Shown: positions 1 through 9,018, counted from the stretch's first letter. The stretch is 64,000 bases of DNA from Methyloradius sp035460505 (GCA_035460505.1 DATHWP010000007.1:41250-105249); one strand, 5' to 3'. Program-made: numbers and translations. Notes: a model not told the origin generated them from the letters alone.

Positions 1-248
1 CACCACAGCAAAAGAAAAAGCTGAATGACAAGAATGGTCTGCTAGTCGTTAATTCACAAGGCCCTGCAGCAACGGCTGGGATTCGTAAAGGTGATGTAGT
101 GCTTGGGATTAACAATAATGATATTCAGGGTCTGGATCAGTTTAATAAGCAACTGGCTGCTGTTGCAAATGGTAAGACAGTAGCTTTGTTGATCTTGCGT
201 GAAGGAGATACGCTTTACGTCCCCATTAAAATTGCGGACGCAAAATAG
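1..248 (+). CDS. Do/DegP-family serine protease, C-terminal PDZ domain (5' truncated by window)
   Basis: Only the last ~81 codons are present; the reading frame is open from base 3 to the TAG at 246-248. The peptide carries a PDZ-type core: AATAGIRKGDVVLGINN, then LDQFNKQLAAVANGKTVALLILREG near the end. This is the typical second PDZ domain of periplasmic DegP/MucD-type proteases, which degrade or refold misfolded envelope proteins. A mucD/degP-type gene just upstream of lepA is common in betaproteobacteria (family knowledge). The catalytic domain lies outside the window, so the protease assignment rests on the PDZ domain and the context. Confidence 0.75.
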   Translation, partial: PQQKKKLNDKNGLLVVNSQGPAATAGIRKGDVVLGINNNDIQGLDQFNKQLAAVANGKTVALLILREGDTLYVPIKIADAK

Positions 249-355
249 CGATTGATTTGGCGGCGTCAGCCAGTCCTAGGCATGATAAAGATGCGTAGGC
301 TGACTGTTTACTGTAAAATCTGACGCGATTGCTACAGTTCGTTGTTTATAGTGAA

Positions 356-379
356 AAGGGCGCTTCGGCGCCCTTGTTA
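356..379 (+). terminator. Rho-independent terminator after the DegP-like gene
   Basis: An 8-bp GC-rich stem AAGGGCGC / GCGCCCTT closes a TTCG tetraloop and is followed by a short T-rich run (TTGTTATT). It lies about 110 bp after the protease stop codon and 80 bp before lepA, so it probably separates the two transcription units. Confidence 0.75.
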
Positions 380-455
380 TTGCTTAAATAAATCCATCGA
401 ATCAAAAGCGTAGCGTGATAGTGATATTTCCAGCCAGTAAGTTAAATAGATATAC

Positions 456-2249
456 ATGAAAAATATTCGTAACTTCTCCATCATTGCCCACATTGATCAT
501 GGTAAGTCCACTTTGGCCGACCGTATTATCCAGCTCTGTGGTGGATTGTCTGATCGCGAGATGGAGTCGCAAGTGCTTGACTCCATGGACCTCGAGCGCG
601 AGCGTGGCATTACCATTAAGGCGCAAACAGCCGCCTTGCACTACAAATCATTGAGCGGTGAGATTTATCAATTGAACCTGATTGATACCCCAGGGCATGT
701 CGATTTCTCTTACGAAGTCAGCCGCTCATTGTCAGCCTGCGAGGGCGCTTTGCTTGTCGTAGATGCATCGCAAGGCGTTGAAGCGCAGAGCGTGGCCAAC
801 TGTTATACCGCAATTGATTTGGGCGTTGAAGTCACGGCAGTGTTGAACAAAATTGATTTGCCGTCTGCTGACCCTGATCGTGTGATTCAGGAAATTGAAG
901 ATGTCATTGGTATTGATGCCTCCGATGCAGTGCGTTGCTCAGCAAAGACTGGCGAAGGCGTGCGCGATGTACTTGAGGCAGTAGTCGCTCGCGTCCCACC
1001 TCCTGTCGGTGACCCCGCAAAACCGCTTAAGGCTTTGATTATCGACTCATGGTTCGATAATTACGTTGGCGTAGTCATGTTGGTGCGCGTGGTAGATGGT
1101 GTACTGAAACCAAAAGACAAAATCAAGATGATGGCTACCAAGGCTGTGCATCTTTGTGAACAAGTTGGTGTATTCACACCGAAATCCTTGCAAAAAGAAG
1201 CGCTATCTGCGGGTGAAGTGGGTTTTATTATCGCAGGCATTAAAGAGCTGACCAGTGCAAAAGTGGGTGATACTGTCACGCTGGCAGATAATCAGGCTCC
1301 AGAAGCCTTGCCAGGCTTTAAGGAAGTCCAGCCACAAGTATTTGCAGGCTTGTACCCAGTTGAGTCTAACCAATTCGAGGCTCTACGTACTGCGCTAGAG
1401 AAATTGCAGCTGAATGATGCTTCATTGCAGTACGAACCAGAAAACTCGACTGCACTTGGGTTTGGGTTCCGTTGTGGTTTCCTCGGCTTATTGCACATGG
1501 AAATCGTGCAAGAGCGCCTAGAGCGCGAATACGATATGGATTTGATTACCACCGCGCCAACGGTAGTCTATGAGTTGTTACTCAAAAATGGCGAAACAGT
1601 GCAGATAGAAAACCCATCGCGCCTGCCTGAGCCTTCACGTATTGAAGAAATCCGGGAGCCGATGATCACGACCAATCTGCTCATGCCACAGGATTATGTC
1701 GGCCCAGTGATGACCTTGTGTAACGGCAAGCGCGGCGTGCAGAAGAACATGCAGTATATGGGGCGACAGGTCATGCTGACTTATGAAATGCCGCTGAATG
1801 AAGTGGTCTTGGATTTCTTTGATAAGCTCAAATCTGTTTCGCGCGGTTATGCCTCTATGGATTATGAGTTCCTTGAGTTTCGTGCGGCAGACTTGGTCAA
1901 ATTAGACATCATGGTAAACGGCGAGCGGGTGGATGCGTTATCTCTTATTGTGCACCGCGCCAACAGTTTGTATCGTGGGCGGCAGCTTTGTTCTAAGATG
2001 CGTGAATTGATCCCGCGCCAGATGTTCGATGTGGCGATTCAGGCATCAATCGGCGCCAATATTATCTCTCGCGAGACAGTAAAAGCCATGCGTAAGAATG
2101 TATTGGCAAAATGTTACGGTGGCGATATTTCACGTAAGAAGAAATTGCTGGAAAAGCAAAAAGAAGGCAAGAAACGCATGAAACAGGTAGGTAACGTAGA
2201 AATTCCACAAGAGGCATTTTTGGCCATATTAAGGGTAGAAGATAAATGA
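456..2249 (+). CDS. lepA: Elongation factor 4 (LepA), ribosome-associated GTPase
   Basis: The 597-aa product has the full length of LepA/EF4, a translational GTPase that acts on the ribosome, affecting initiation and back-translocation under stress. Visible motifs are the P-loop AHIDHGKST (residues 11-19), DTPGH (77-81) and NKID (131-134). The C-terminal LepA-specific region ends in the lysine-rich stretch SRKKKLLEKQKEGKKRMKQVG and a conserved LRV tail. The start is the first ATG of the frame; no strong Shine-Dalgarno is visible upstream. The 3' end overlaps lepB by 4 bp (ATGA), so the two are translationally coupled, the classic lepA-lepB arrangement. Confidence 0.97.
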   Translation: MKNIRNFSIIAHIDHGKSTLADRIIQLCGGLSDREMESQVLDSMDLERERGITIKAQTAALHYKSLSGEIYQLNLIDTPGHVDFSYEVSRSLSACEGALLVVDASQGVEAQSVANCYTAIDLGVEVTAVLNKIDLPSADPDRVIQEIEDVIGIDASDAVRCSAKTGEGVRDVLEAVVARVPPPVGDPAKPLKALIIDSWFDNYVGVVMLVRVVDGVLKPKDKIKMMATKAVHLCEQVGVFTPKSLQKEALSAGEVGFIIAGIKELTSAKVGDTVTLADNQAPEALPGFKEVQPQVFAGLYPVESNQFEALRTALEKLQLNDASLQYEPENSTALGFGFRCGFLGLLHMEIVQERLEREYDMDLITTAPTVVYELLLKNGETVQIENPSRLPEPSRIEEIREPMITTNLLMPQDYVGPVMTLCNGKRGVQKNMQYMGRQVMLTYEMPLNEVVLDFFDKLKSVSRGYASMDYEFLEFRAADLVKLDIMVNGERVDALSLIVHRANSLYRGRQLCSKMRELIPRQMFDVAIQASIGANIISRETVKAMRKNVLAKCYGGDISRKKKLLEKQKEGKKRMKQVGNVEIPQEAFLAILRVEDK

Positions 2250-2995
2250 TGTTCGCATTATTCATGCTGGTAGTGCTTGCCGTGACTGGCCTTATCTGGC
2301 TTGCAGATAACCTGTTTTTTCGCAAAAAACGTGTTGCTGTTGGCAAACCTGATCCTATCTGGGTCGAGTATTCCAAAAGCTTTTTCCCCGTGATTCTGGT
2401 CGTTTTCCTGATACGCTCTTTTATTGTAGAGCCATTCAAGATTCCATCCGGCTCCATGATGCCAACCTTGCTGGCTGGCGATTTCATCTTGGTGAATAAA
2501 TTCAACTATGGATTGCGTGTGCCTATCCTGAATAATACGTTTATTGATGTGTCACATCCTAAGCGCGGCGACGTGTTTGTTTTTCACTATCCGCCAGATC
2601 CATCTATTGATTACATCAAGCGCGTAGTAGGTTTGCCAGGCGACAAAATCAGTTACCACGACAAACAGCTTTACATTAATGGGCAGAAGCTCGATGTAAA
2701 CTATGTGGATGATTATGAATATACGTCTGCAGGGCTTAATATGGTGTATGCCAAGCGCTACCTTGAACAGCTAGGTGACGTGAAGCACAATATCTTGATT
2801 GATGAGAACAGCATCATCACAGACTTTGAAGCAGAAGTGCCACCTAATAGCTATTTTGCAATGGGCGATAACCGAGATAACAGTAAGGACAGCCGTTACT
2901 GGGGCTTTGTGCCAGAGCATAATCTGGTCGGCAGGGCGTTTTTCATCTGGTGGAATTTTGATAGTTTCAGCAGAGTTGGTACAGTCATTCACTAA
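2246..2995 (+). CDS. lepB: Signal peptidase I (LepB)
   Basis: The 249-aa inner-membrane protease removes signal peptides from Sec- and Tat-exported proteins. Two N-terminal hydrophobic segments (about residues 3-22 and 45-62) anchor it. The catalytic Ser is in PSGSMMPTL (S70) and the general-base Lys in YIKRVVGLPGD (K125). The late box MGDNRDNSKDSRYWGFV is the family signature. It overlaps lepA by 4 bp and is followed by a DUF4845 gene and rnc, the conserved betaproteobacterial order. Confidence 0.97.
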   Translation: MMFALFMLVVLAVTGLIWLADNLFFRKKRVAVGKPDPIWVEYSKSFFPVILVVFLIRSFIVEPFKIPSGSMMPTLLAGDFILVNKFNYGLRVPILNNTFIDVSHPKRGDVFVFHYPPDPSIDYIKRVVGLPGDKISYHDKQLYINGQKLDVNYVDDYEYTSAGLNMVYAKRYLEQLGDVKHNILIDENSIITDFEAEVPPNSYFAMGDNRDNSKDSRYWGFVPEHNLVGRAFFIWWNFDSFSRVGTVIH

Positions 2996-3026
2996 GCACT
3001 GATGCACTATTCACTTGGAGCGTAGT

Positions 3027-3419
3027 ATGCATAAACAACGCGGTATGACATTTATTGGCTTAGTTTTCATGATTGCTGCGGGGTTGTTTATTGCGATCAT
3101 CGCGATGAAGCTTGCTCCAGCGTATTTAGAGTATTTCAACGTCAAAAATGCTGTGACTAAAATTGGTAATGAAGCTGGTTTTGCTGATATGACCAAGAAA
3201 GATATAGGTGATGAATTTGATCGATCTGCCACGATAGATAGTATTGAAGTGGTTCAGGGTCGTGATCTGGAAGTTACTAAAGATGATTCAGGCAAACAAA
3301 TTGTTAGTATTGAGTACCAAAAAGTCGTACCCATAGTTGCCAATATTAGTGTTTTGCTTGATTTCAGTGCCTCAACTGATAAATCACACTTTGTCACTCC
3401 TTCGCAACCCACCCAGTAA
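3027..3419 (+). CDS. DUF4845 family small membrane protein
   Basis: A 130-aa protein with an N-terminal transmembrane segment (TFIGLVFMIAAGLFIAIIAMKLAP) and a C-terminal soluble region presumably on the periplasmic side. The ATG at 3027 is preferred because GGAG lies 6 nt upstream; a TTG at 3015 would sit before that site. Sequence and position between lepB and rnc match DUF4845 proteins found at this locus in many beta- and gammaproteobacteria. No biochemical role is established. The conserved placement suggests co-expression with the signal peptidase and RNase III. Confidence 0.8.
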   Translation: MHKQRGMTFIGLVFMIAAGLFIAIIAMKLAPAYLEYFNVKNAVTKIGNEAGFADMTKKDIGDEFDRSATIDSIEVVQGRDLEVTKDDSGKQIVSIEYQKVVPIVANISVLLDFSASTDKSHFVTPSQPTQ

Positions 3420-3424
3420 TAGAT

Positions 3425-4126
3425 ATGTCACAAACAGGTTTGGCTAGGCTTATCGGCCATGACTTTAATGATCCAAAGCTATTAGCGCAGGCTTTAACAC
3501 ACCGCAGTTTCAGCGGAATTAACAATGAGCGGCTGGAGTTTTTGGGTGATGGCATGCTTAATTGCATCATTGCACATCAGCTATATCAGCGTTACCCCAA
3601 GCTAGACGAAGGCGATTTAAGTCGCTTACGCGCGCAATTGGTGAAAGAGGCAACGCTGGGAGAGATTGCGCTTAAACTCAATCTTGGGGAATCACTTAAA
3701 TTGGGTGAGGGTGAACTCAAAAGCGCAGGCTGGCGACGCCCATCAGTGCTGGCAGACGCTCTGGAAGCCACAATTGGTGCGGTGTTTCTCGATGGTGGTT
3801 TTGAAGCGGCTGAACAGTTTTTGGTCAGAATATATAGCGAACTGTTTGAGAAAATTGACCCCAAGTCTATTGATAAAGACCCTAAATCCCTGCTTCAAGA
3901 ATATTTGCAGGGCCGAAAAATGGCATTGCCTAGCTATGAAGTGGTCAATGTAGAAGGTGATCCACACGAGCAATTGTTCAAGGTTGAGTGTCATATTCCC
4001 AAGCTTGACCTGATCACTTTTGGAGAGGGTGCGAGTCGTCGTATCGCTGAGCAAAAAGCAGCAGAATTGGCCTATGTGCAACTCATCAATGCACCATCCA
4101 CAAAAAAGTCGCAGCAACATAAGTAG
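3425..4126 (+). CDS. rnc: Ribonuclease III
   Basis: The 233-aa endonuclease cleaves double-stranded RNA, notably rRNA precursors and structured mRNAs. The RNase III signature NNERLEFLGDGML lies at residues 33-45 and supplies E38 and D42. The second acidic pair is in SVLADALEATIGAVF (D111, E114). A C-terminal double-stranded RNA-binding domain follows a linker, ending around RIAEQKAAELAYVQL. The usual signature Ser after GD is Gly here. It starts 6 nt after DUF4845 and precedes era by 16 nt, the standard rnc-era operon. Confidence 0.97.
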   Translation: MSQTGLARLIGHDFNDPKLLAQALTHRSFSGINNERLEFLGDGMLNCIIAHQLYQRYPKLDEGDLSRLRAQLVKEATLGEIALKLNLGESLKLGEGELKSAGWRRPSVLADALEATIGAVFLDGGFEAAEQFLVRIYSELFEKIDPKSIDKDPKSLLQEYLQGRKMALPSYEVVNVEGDPHEQLFKVECHIPKLDLITFGEGASRRIAEQKAAELAYVQLINAPSTKKSQQHK

Positions 4127-4142
4127 TTAAGGAACATTAAGT

Positions 4143-5033
4143 ATGAATACGCCAACCGATTTTCGTTGTGGCACGGTTGCCATTGTTGGGCGACCAAACG
4201 TTGGAAAATCAACTTTGCTCAACCATATTCTGGGTTTAAAGCTCAGCATTACCTCGCGCAAAGCACAAACTACGCGACATCGATTGCTGGGCATTCACAC
4301 TACGGATGACACCCAATTTCTGTTTGTAGATACGCCAGGTTTTCAGCAAAAGCATATCAATGCACTCAATAAATCACTCAACAAAACAGTCACGCAGGTA
4401 CTGACTGAAGTTGATGTTGTTTTGTTCGTAATTGAGCCTATGCATCTTGGTGACGCAGACCGCAAGGTGTTGGCGCTATTGCCCAAAGATAAACCCGTCT
4501 TGCTGGTCGTCAACAAGCTGGATCTGATGGGCGACAAAGGCAATATTTTGCCGCTGATTCAGGATTTTGATCTTGAATTCCCATTTATTGAGATTGTGCC
4601 AGTCAGTGCCAAGAAAAACCTCAATATCGATGAGTTGTTAAAAAGCATACGCCAGCACCTTCCAGAGCAGCCTGCTATTTATGGCGCAGACGAACTGACC
4701 GATCGCAACGAACGTTTTCTGGCAGCTGAGTTATTACGTGAGAAAGCGTTCCGCTTTCTGGGTGATGAAGTGCCTTATGGCATTGCCGTTGAAATCGAAA
4801 AATTTGAAATGGAAGGCAAGCTGCGTCGCATCCATGCTGCATTTATTGTCGATAAAGAAAGCCAGAAGCCGATGTTGATCGGCAAAGGTGGCGAGAAGCT
4901 CAAACAGATTTCAACTGAAGCACGCCAAGATATGGAAAAGCTGTTTGACGGCAAGGTTTGGCTTGAGACTTGGGTCAAGGTTAAGGGTGGTTGGGCGGAT
5001 GATGAACGTGCCCTAAAAAGCCTTGGCTACTAA
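4143..5033 (+). CDS. era: GTPase Era, 16S rRNA-binding 30S assembly factor
   Basis: The 296-aa protein binds the 3' end of 16S rRNA and acts late in 30S maturation. The G1 motif GRPNVGKST is at residues 16-24, G3 DTPGF at 63-67 and G4 NKLD at 124-127. A C-terminal KH domain contains the GKGGEKLK loop. An AAGGA-type ribosome site (taaggaac) lies just before the ATG. It is the last gene of the lepA-rnc-era block before a 130-bp gap with a long inverted repeat. Confidence 0.97.
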   Translation: MNTPTDFRCGTVAIVGRPNVGKSTLLNHILGLKLSITSRKAQTTRHRLLGIHTTDDTQFLFVDTPGFQQKHINALNKSLNKTVTQVLTEVDVVLFVIEPMHLGDADRKVLALLPKDKPVLLVVNKLDLMGDKGNILPLIQDFDLEFPFIEIVPVSAKKNLNIDELLKSIRQHLPEQPAIYGADELTDRNERFLAAELLREKAFRFLGDEVPYGIAVEIEKFEMEGKLRRIHAAFIVDKESQKPMLIGKGGEKLKQISTEARQDMEKLFDGKVWLETWVKVKGGWADDERALKSLGY

Positions 5034-5034
5034 C

Positions 5035-5134
5035 TTATTTGCAAAATCAAGCGTGCACGGCGTTGAATTCGCTTGCCGTACCAATTGTACTGTCTGCGCT
5101 TATTCGCCTTGTTCACACTTGATTTTGCAAATAA
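5035..5134. repeat. 100-bp element bounded by a 17-bp perfect inverted repeat
   Basis: TTATTTGCAAAATCAAG at 5035-5051 is the exact reverse complement of CTTGATTTTGCAAATAA at 5118-5134. Three more bases pair after one mismatch inside. The 66-bp interior is not obviously coding. It sits between the era stop and recO. It could be a large RNA hairpin, a dispersed intergenic palindromic repeat or a miniature transposable element; one copy alone cannot decide. Confidence 0.7.
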
Positions 5135-5163
5135 ACAGCAATCACTAACGACGATACTCACGC

Positions 5164-5898
5164 ATGGCTGTCTCAACAACTACCAATCGTAAAGATAACC
5201 AGCCAGTTTATGTGCTGCATACCTATCCGTTCAAAGAAACCAGCTTGGTGGTTGAGTTATTCAGCCGTGAATTCGGGCGTGTAGCTGCAGTCGCAAAGGG
5301 TGCGCGCCGTCCGCGTTCAGCCATGCGTGGCATGTTGCAATCGTTCCAACCGTTAACCGCTACTTGGTCAGGCAAGTTGGAGTTAAAAACCCTGCATTCG
5401 CTGGAATGGGGTTCAGGTTTGCTGTTGTTGAATGGCGAAGCCCTGATGTGTGGCTTTTACTTGAATGAGCTTTTGTTGCGACTGTTACCGCGTGAAGATG
5501 GTCACGAACTATTGTTCGATTACTATGTGCAAACGCTTAGAGTATTAGCCAGTGATAAAAATTACGCCGCCACACTCAGGCGTTTTGAGCTGAAGATGCT
5601 GCAGGAGATGGGTTACGCCGTTCCACTCAATCAAGATACTAATGATCAGTTAATCCTTGCCGATAAAGCTTATTTTTATATTGCTGAAGTTGGCGCATCA
5701 CACCAGCATGCACAATTTAACCAGCAAAACGGCGTACAATTATTGGGTAAAACCTTGCTGGATATGGCCAATGACGATTATTCAGATGCCCAGACCCAGC
5801 AACAAAGTAAACAATTGATGCGCGTGTTATTGGCGCATTATTTAGGTGATAAGCCGCTCTATACCCGACAACTCTTAATCGATTTACAAGAATTATGA
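5164..5898 (+). CDS. recO: DNA repair protein RecO
   Basis: The 244-aa product has the N-terminal OB-fold start typical of RecO (VYVLHTYPFKETSLVVELFSREFGRVAAVAKGARRPRSAM, residues ~15-55) and a helical C-terminal domain. RecO works with RecR/RecF to load RecA onto SSB-coated gaps. No zinc-finger cysteines are apparent, as in many proteobacterial RecO proteins. It overlaps pdxJ by 4 bp (ATGA), the common recO-pdxJ-acpS order. Confidence 0.93.
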   Translation: MAVSTTTNRKDNQPVYVLHTYPFKETSLVVELFSREFGRVAAVAKGARRPRSAMRGMLQSFQPLTATWSGKLELKTLHSLEWGSGLLLLNGEALMCGFYLNELLLRLLPREDGHELLFDYYVQTLRVLASDKNYAATLRRFELKMLQEMGYAVPLNQDTNDQLILADKAYFYIAEVGASHQHAQFNQQNGVQLLGKTLLDMANDDYSDAQTQQQSKQLMRVLLAHYLGDKPLYTRQLLIDLQEL

Positions 5899-6635
5899 CA
5901 AGACCAAGCATTATCAAATTGGGCGTGAATATTGACCATGTGGCAACCCTGCGCAATGCCCGTGGTACGCAGTATCCCAGCGTTGTGCAGGCTGCCTTGC
6001 GTGCCGAAGAAGCGGGTGCTGACAGCATTACCATTCATCTGCGTGAAGACCGTCGCCATATTCGTGATGACGATGTATTTGCCTTGCGCCCGCTGCTGCA
6101 AACCAAGATGAATCTTGAAATGGCAGTCACTGACGAAATGGTGGGGATCGCATTGAAAGTCAAACCGCAAGATGTCTGCCTAGTGCCTGAGCGTCGTGAA
6201 GAGCGCACGACTGAGGGCGGGCTGGATGTCATAGGCAACTTGGATAAAATCACTGATGTTTGCGATCAACTGGCCGATGCAGGGATTCGTGTATCACTAT
6301 TTATTGCCCCAGACATTGCACAGATCGATGCCGCAAAAGCCGCTGGCGCGCCTGTGATTGAGCTGCATACTGGCAAGTTTGCCGATAGCACGGGTAGCGT
6401 TCAGCGCCATGAATTAACCCGTATTCAGCAAGCGGCTGAATACGCGCTCAAACTTGGCTTGATTGTCAATGCAGGCCACGGGCTCAATATCCATAACGTG
6501 CATGAAATTGCCGCTATCCCGCATATTGAAGAGTTGAATATAGGTCATGCCATCGTCGCCCATGCTCTCTTTGTCGGTTGGGAGTATTCAATACGCGAAA
6601 TGAAGCAATTGATGGTGCAGGCAGCACATGATTAA
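5895..6635 (+). CDS. pdxJ: Pyridoxine 5'-phosphate synthase
   Basis: The 246-aa TIM-barrel enzyme condenses 1-deoxy-D-xylulose 5-phosphate with 3-amino-2-oxopropyl phosphate in the DXP-dependent vitamin B6 pathway. Diagnostic segments are LGVNIDHVATLRNARGTQYP near the N-terminus, SITIHLREDRRHI, VPERREERTTEGG and LNIGHAIVAHALFVG. Translation is coupled to recO by a 4-bp overlap, and acpS follows after 21 bp. Confidence 0.97.
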   Translation: MTRPSIIKLGVNIDHVATLRNARGTQYPSVVQAALRAEEAGADSITIHLREDRRHIRDDDVFALRPLLQTKMNLEMAVTDEMVGIALKVKPQDVCLVPERREERTTEGGLDVIGNLDKITDVCDQLADAGIRVSLFIAPDIAQIDAAKAAGAPVIELHTGKFADSTGSVQRHELTRIQQAAEYALKLGLIVNAGHGLNIHNVHEIAAIPHIEELNIGHAIVAHALFVGWEYSIREMKQLMVQAAHD

Positions 6636-6656
6636 CCTCTATCAAAGTACGCGAGC

Positions 6657-7037
6657 ATGATTTACGGCATTGGCACTGATATTGTTGAAGTCTCGCGTAT
6701 AGAAGATTCATTAGCGCGTTTTGGTGATGCATTTGCCCAACGCTTGCTGAATGAACAGGAGTGGCAGGATTACAGCCTCTCTACTACCAAAGCACGTTTT
6801 CTCGCCAAGCGCTTTGCCGCAAAAGAAGCCTTTGCCAAAGCGCTTGGCACTGGCATACGCTCACCAGCTACATTTGAGAACATTGGTGTCGGCCATGACG
6901 ATCTGGGTAAACCAGTGCTCGATCTAGCCCCAGCTTTACAGGATTTTCTACATGCAAAAGGCATAGGCTTCCAGCATTTATCAATTAGTGATGAAAAAGC
7001 CTTGGCCGCGGCTTTTGTCGTGCTTGAAAAAGCCTGA
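6657..7037 (+). CDS. acpS: Holo-[acyl-carrier-protein] synthase
   Basis: The 126-aa enzyme transfers 4'-phosphopantetheine from CoA to acyl carrier protein. Family motifs are IYGIGTDIVEVSRIE at the N-terminus (metal-binding Asp) and FLAKRFAAKEAFAKALGTG. Length and position right after pdxJ match the conserved operon. Confidence 0.96.
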   Translation: MIYGIGTDIVEVSRIEDSLARFGDAFAQRLLNEQEWQDYSLSTTKARFLAKRFAAKEAFAKALGTGIRSPATFENIGVGHDDLGKPVLDLAPALQDFLHAKGIGFQHLSISDEKALAAAFVVLEKA

Positions 7038-7051
7038 TCAGGAAGTTGTGC

Positions 7052-8194
7052 GTGCGTCGATTTTCGTCCGTCTTATTCCTGCTTTTAAGTTATAGCCTAA
7101 ATAGCTATGCTGATGATGCCGAAAAATGGGTATCGCTAGGACTCAGCGATATAGGGCAGCATGAGGTGGATACCAATTCCTTGCAGTGGATTAGTCCCGA
7201 CAGTATTTTTAACATCACCACCAGGGTCATCGAGAAAAGCCATGCGCAGGGTACTGCGTCTAAAGCCGAAGCCAGCCAGGATAAGCTCGCTGCAGCCAGC
7301 CAGATTGAATGGGTGACTACTATGACAATAGACTGCAAAGCCAACACATTCAGCTATACCAATGGCCGTAAGTATGATCAGGGCAAGCTGGTCGGTGGTT
7401 TCAATAAAGCGCGTCCAGCTGAAGCTATCGGTGCTGGTAGCATGCCAGATCAGCTGAAACAGGCGTATTGCCCAGTCGCTGAGCCTGCGCAGGATGCCGC
7501 AAATGAATCATCCTCTCTGCTTGCTGTTCCATTGCTTGCCGAGCCTATGTTGTCAGAACCGACCTCAGAAAGTACACTGGAAAGCGTAGAAAACGAGCCA
7601 CCGCCCGGCAAGATCGAGTGGCAATCCATCGGCAAGAGTGCGATTGCTGAAGTTTTCTATGACCGTAAATCGATCAGGCGCAGCCAGGATGGGAGCCGTT
7701 TTATAGCGCATACCAAGGTGATTCCTTTTGCTAGCGATGCCAATGGCAAAGATGCCGAGGCTGGCGACATTACCCTCAGTACCTTGTCGTTTGACTGTAA
7801 TGATCACACCTTTATGGTGGTGAGGATGAGCAAGCTTAAAGATGATCAACTCGTCAGTGTGTTTGATACCCCGCAGCCGCCAGCCCACACCGATAAGATT
7901 GCAACTATCCAGACCTTGGCCAATAAATTCTGCAAAGCTTCGGATGAGCCCCCCACCCCGAAAACACCAGAACAGCTAAAGAAAGATACACGTTGCGCCA
8001 ATACACTCTCGCAGGTCGAGCTGTTGCAGAACAAGATACAGCAGGATATTGATGATGGCGGCTTGCTTTGCAAGCAAGTGAAAAGCTATGTCAAACAGAT
8101 CCAGCAACTTGCTAAAGCCGTGAAGCGCGATGATTGCCCAATTGATGGGATGGATAGTTTAGCTCAAGACGTTAAAAGTGAGGCATGTCATTGA
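7052..8194 (+). CDS. Exported protein with two related domains, surface-adhesin-E-like
   Basis: About 380 aa with a signal peptide (RRFSSVLFLLLSYSLNSYA). Two related blocks are visible. The first, ~residues 25-140, starts WVSLGLSDIGQHEVDTNSLQWIS and contains DCKANTFSY. The second, ~190-300, starts EWQSIGKSAIAEVFYDRKSIRRSQDG and contains DCNDHTFMV. This W-x-x-hydrophobic, tyrosine/Asp and late DC pattern resembles surface-adhesin protein E-like domains (recollection, not a search). The C-terminus has several Cys that could form disulfides. GTG at 7052 is preferred over TTG at 7046 because AGGAAG lies at a good distance. The function is unknown. The stop overlaps the next gene (TGATG). Confidence 0.7.
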   Translation: MRRFSSVLFLLLSYSLNSYADDAEKWVSLGLSDIGQHEVDTNSLQWISPDSIFNITTRVIEKSHAQGTASKAEASQDKLAAASQIEWVTTMTIDCKANTFSYTNGRKYDQGKLVGGFNKARPAEAIGAGSMPDQLKQAYCPVAEPAQDAANESSSLLAVPLLAEPMLSEPTSESTLESVENEPPPGKIEWQSIGKSAIAEVFYDRKSIRRSQDGSRFIAHTKVIPFASDANGKDAEAGDITLSTLSFDCNDHTFMVVRMSKLKDDQLVSVFDTPQPPAHTDKIATIQTLANKFCKASDEPPTPKTPEQLKKDTRCANTLSQVELLQNKIQQDIDDGGLLCKQVKSYVKQIQQLAKAVKRDDCPIDGMDSLAQDVKSEACH

Positions 8195-8985
8195 TGGATG
8201 CTCATCAGGATCAAGTTGATATAGATGCAGTTGATGTAGCTCGACGTTTTGGCGGCGTCAGCCGGCTTTATGGCGAACAAGGCCTGGCAAGGTTCCAGGC
8301 GGCGAATGTCTGTATCATTGGCATCGGCGGTGTTGGTTCCTGGGCAGTCGAGGCGCTGGCGCGCAATGCGATTGGCAATATGACCCTGATTGATTTGGAT
8401 AATATTGCCGAATCCAATGTCAATCGCCAGTTGCATGCTGTTAATGGCGCCTTTGGCAAAGCCAAGGTGACGGCCATGGCCGAGCGTATTCTTAGCATCA
8501 ACCCAGATTGCAAGGTTCAGCAGATAGAAGACTTTGTGACGGCTGAGAATGTAGCCACCATGCTAGGCAGTGGTTTTGATGTGGTGCTGGATGCGATTGA
8601 TGATGCCCGCGCCAAGGTTGCCATTGCCGCTTATTGCCGCCAGCAAAACATCCCGCTAATTATCGTTGGTGGCGCGGGTGGCAGGTTAGACCCAACCCGC
8701 ATCCAGAGCGCTGATCTGGCTAAAGTCACTGGCGACAGGCTACTGGCCAAAGTGCGTAATTCGTTACGACGTGACCATAGTTTTCCGCGCGGTGAGAAAA
8801 CAAAATTCAATATTCAGGCGGTCTATTCGGATGAACAAGTACAAAAGCCTGAGGCTTTATGCGAGACCGATGCCGCATTAAATGGCCTCAATTGTGCAGG
8901 TTATGGCTCGTCTGTCTGTGTCACGGCACCGTTTGGCATGGCTGCCGCAGCGCTAGTGCTTAAGCAATTGCTTAAAACTGCATAA
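8194..8985 (+). CDS. tcdA: tRNA threonylcarbamoyladenosine dehydratase (TcdA/CsdL)
   Basis: About 263 aa of the E1-like ThiF/MoeB fold. It dehydrates t6A37 of tRNA to the cyclic ct6A form using ATP. The nucleotide-binding loop is IIGIGGVGSWAVEALARN, followed by LIDLDNIAESNVNRQLHA and the adenylation-site LDAIDDARAKV. A late Cys is in EALCETDAALNGLNCAGYGS. The ATG at 8194 overlaps the upstream stop as TGATG and has GAGG 10 nt before it; an in-frame ATG at 8185 is the alternative. Confidence 0.9.
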   Translation: MDAHQDQVDIDAVDVARRFGGVSRLYGEQGLARFQAANVCIIGIGGVGSWAVEALARNAIGNMTLIDLDNIAESNVNRQLHAVNGAFGKAKVTAMAERILSINPDCKVQQIEDFVTAENVATMLGSGFDVVLDAIDDARAKVAIAAYCRQQNIPLIIVGGAGGRLDPTRIQSADLAKVTGDRLLAKVRNSLRRDHSFPRGEKTKFNIQAVYSDEQVQKPEALCETDAALNGLNCAGYGSSVCVTAPFGMAAAALVLKQLLKTA

Positions 8986-9000
8986 GCTCACTCGATTTAT

Positions 9001-9018
9001 AAAAATTCAAAAGCAAGA
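9001..9018 (+). promoter_or_regulatory. Ada-box-like operator upstream of ada
   Basis: AAT (9004-9006), six bases, then GCAA (9013-9016) fits the AAT-N6-GCAA element bound by methylated Ada in enterobacteria. The context AAAAATTCAAAAGCAAGA is similar to the E. coli ada promoter box as I recall it. It lies about 75-110 bp before the possible ada starts. It suggests autoregulation of the alkylation-repair operon. Confidence 0.5.
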
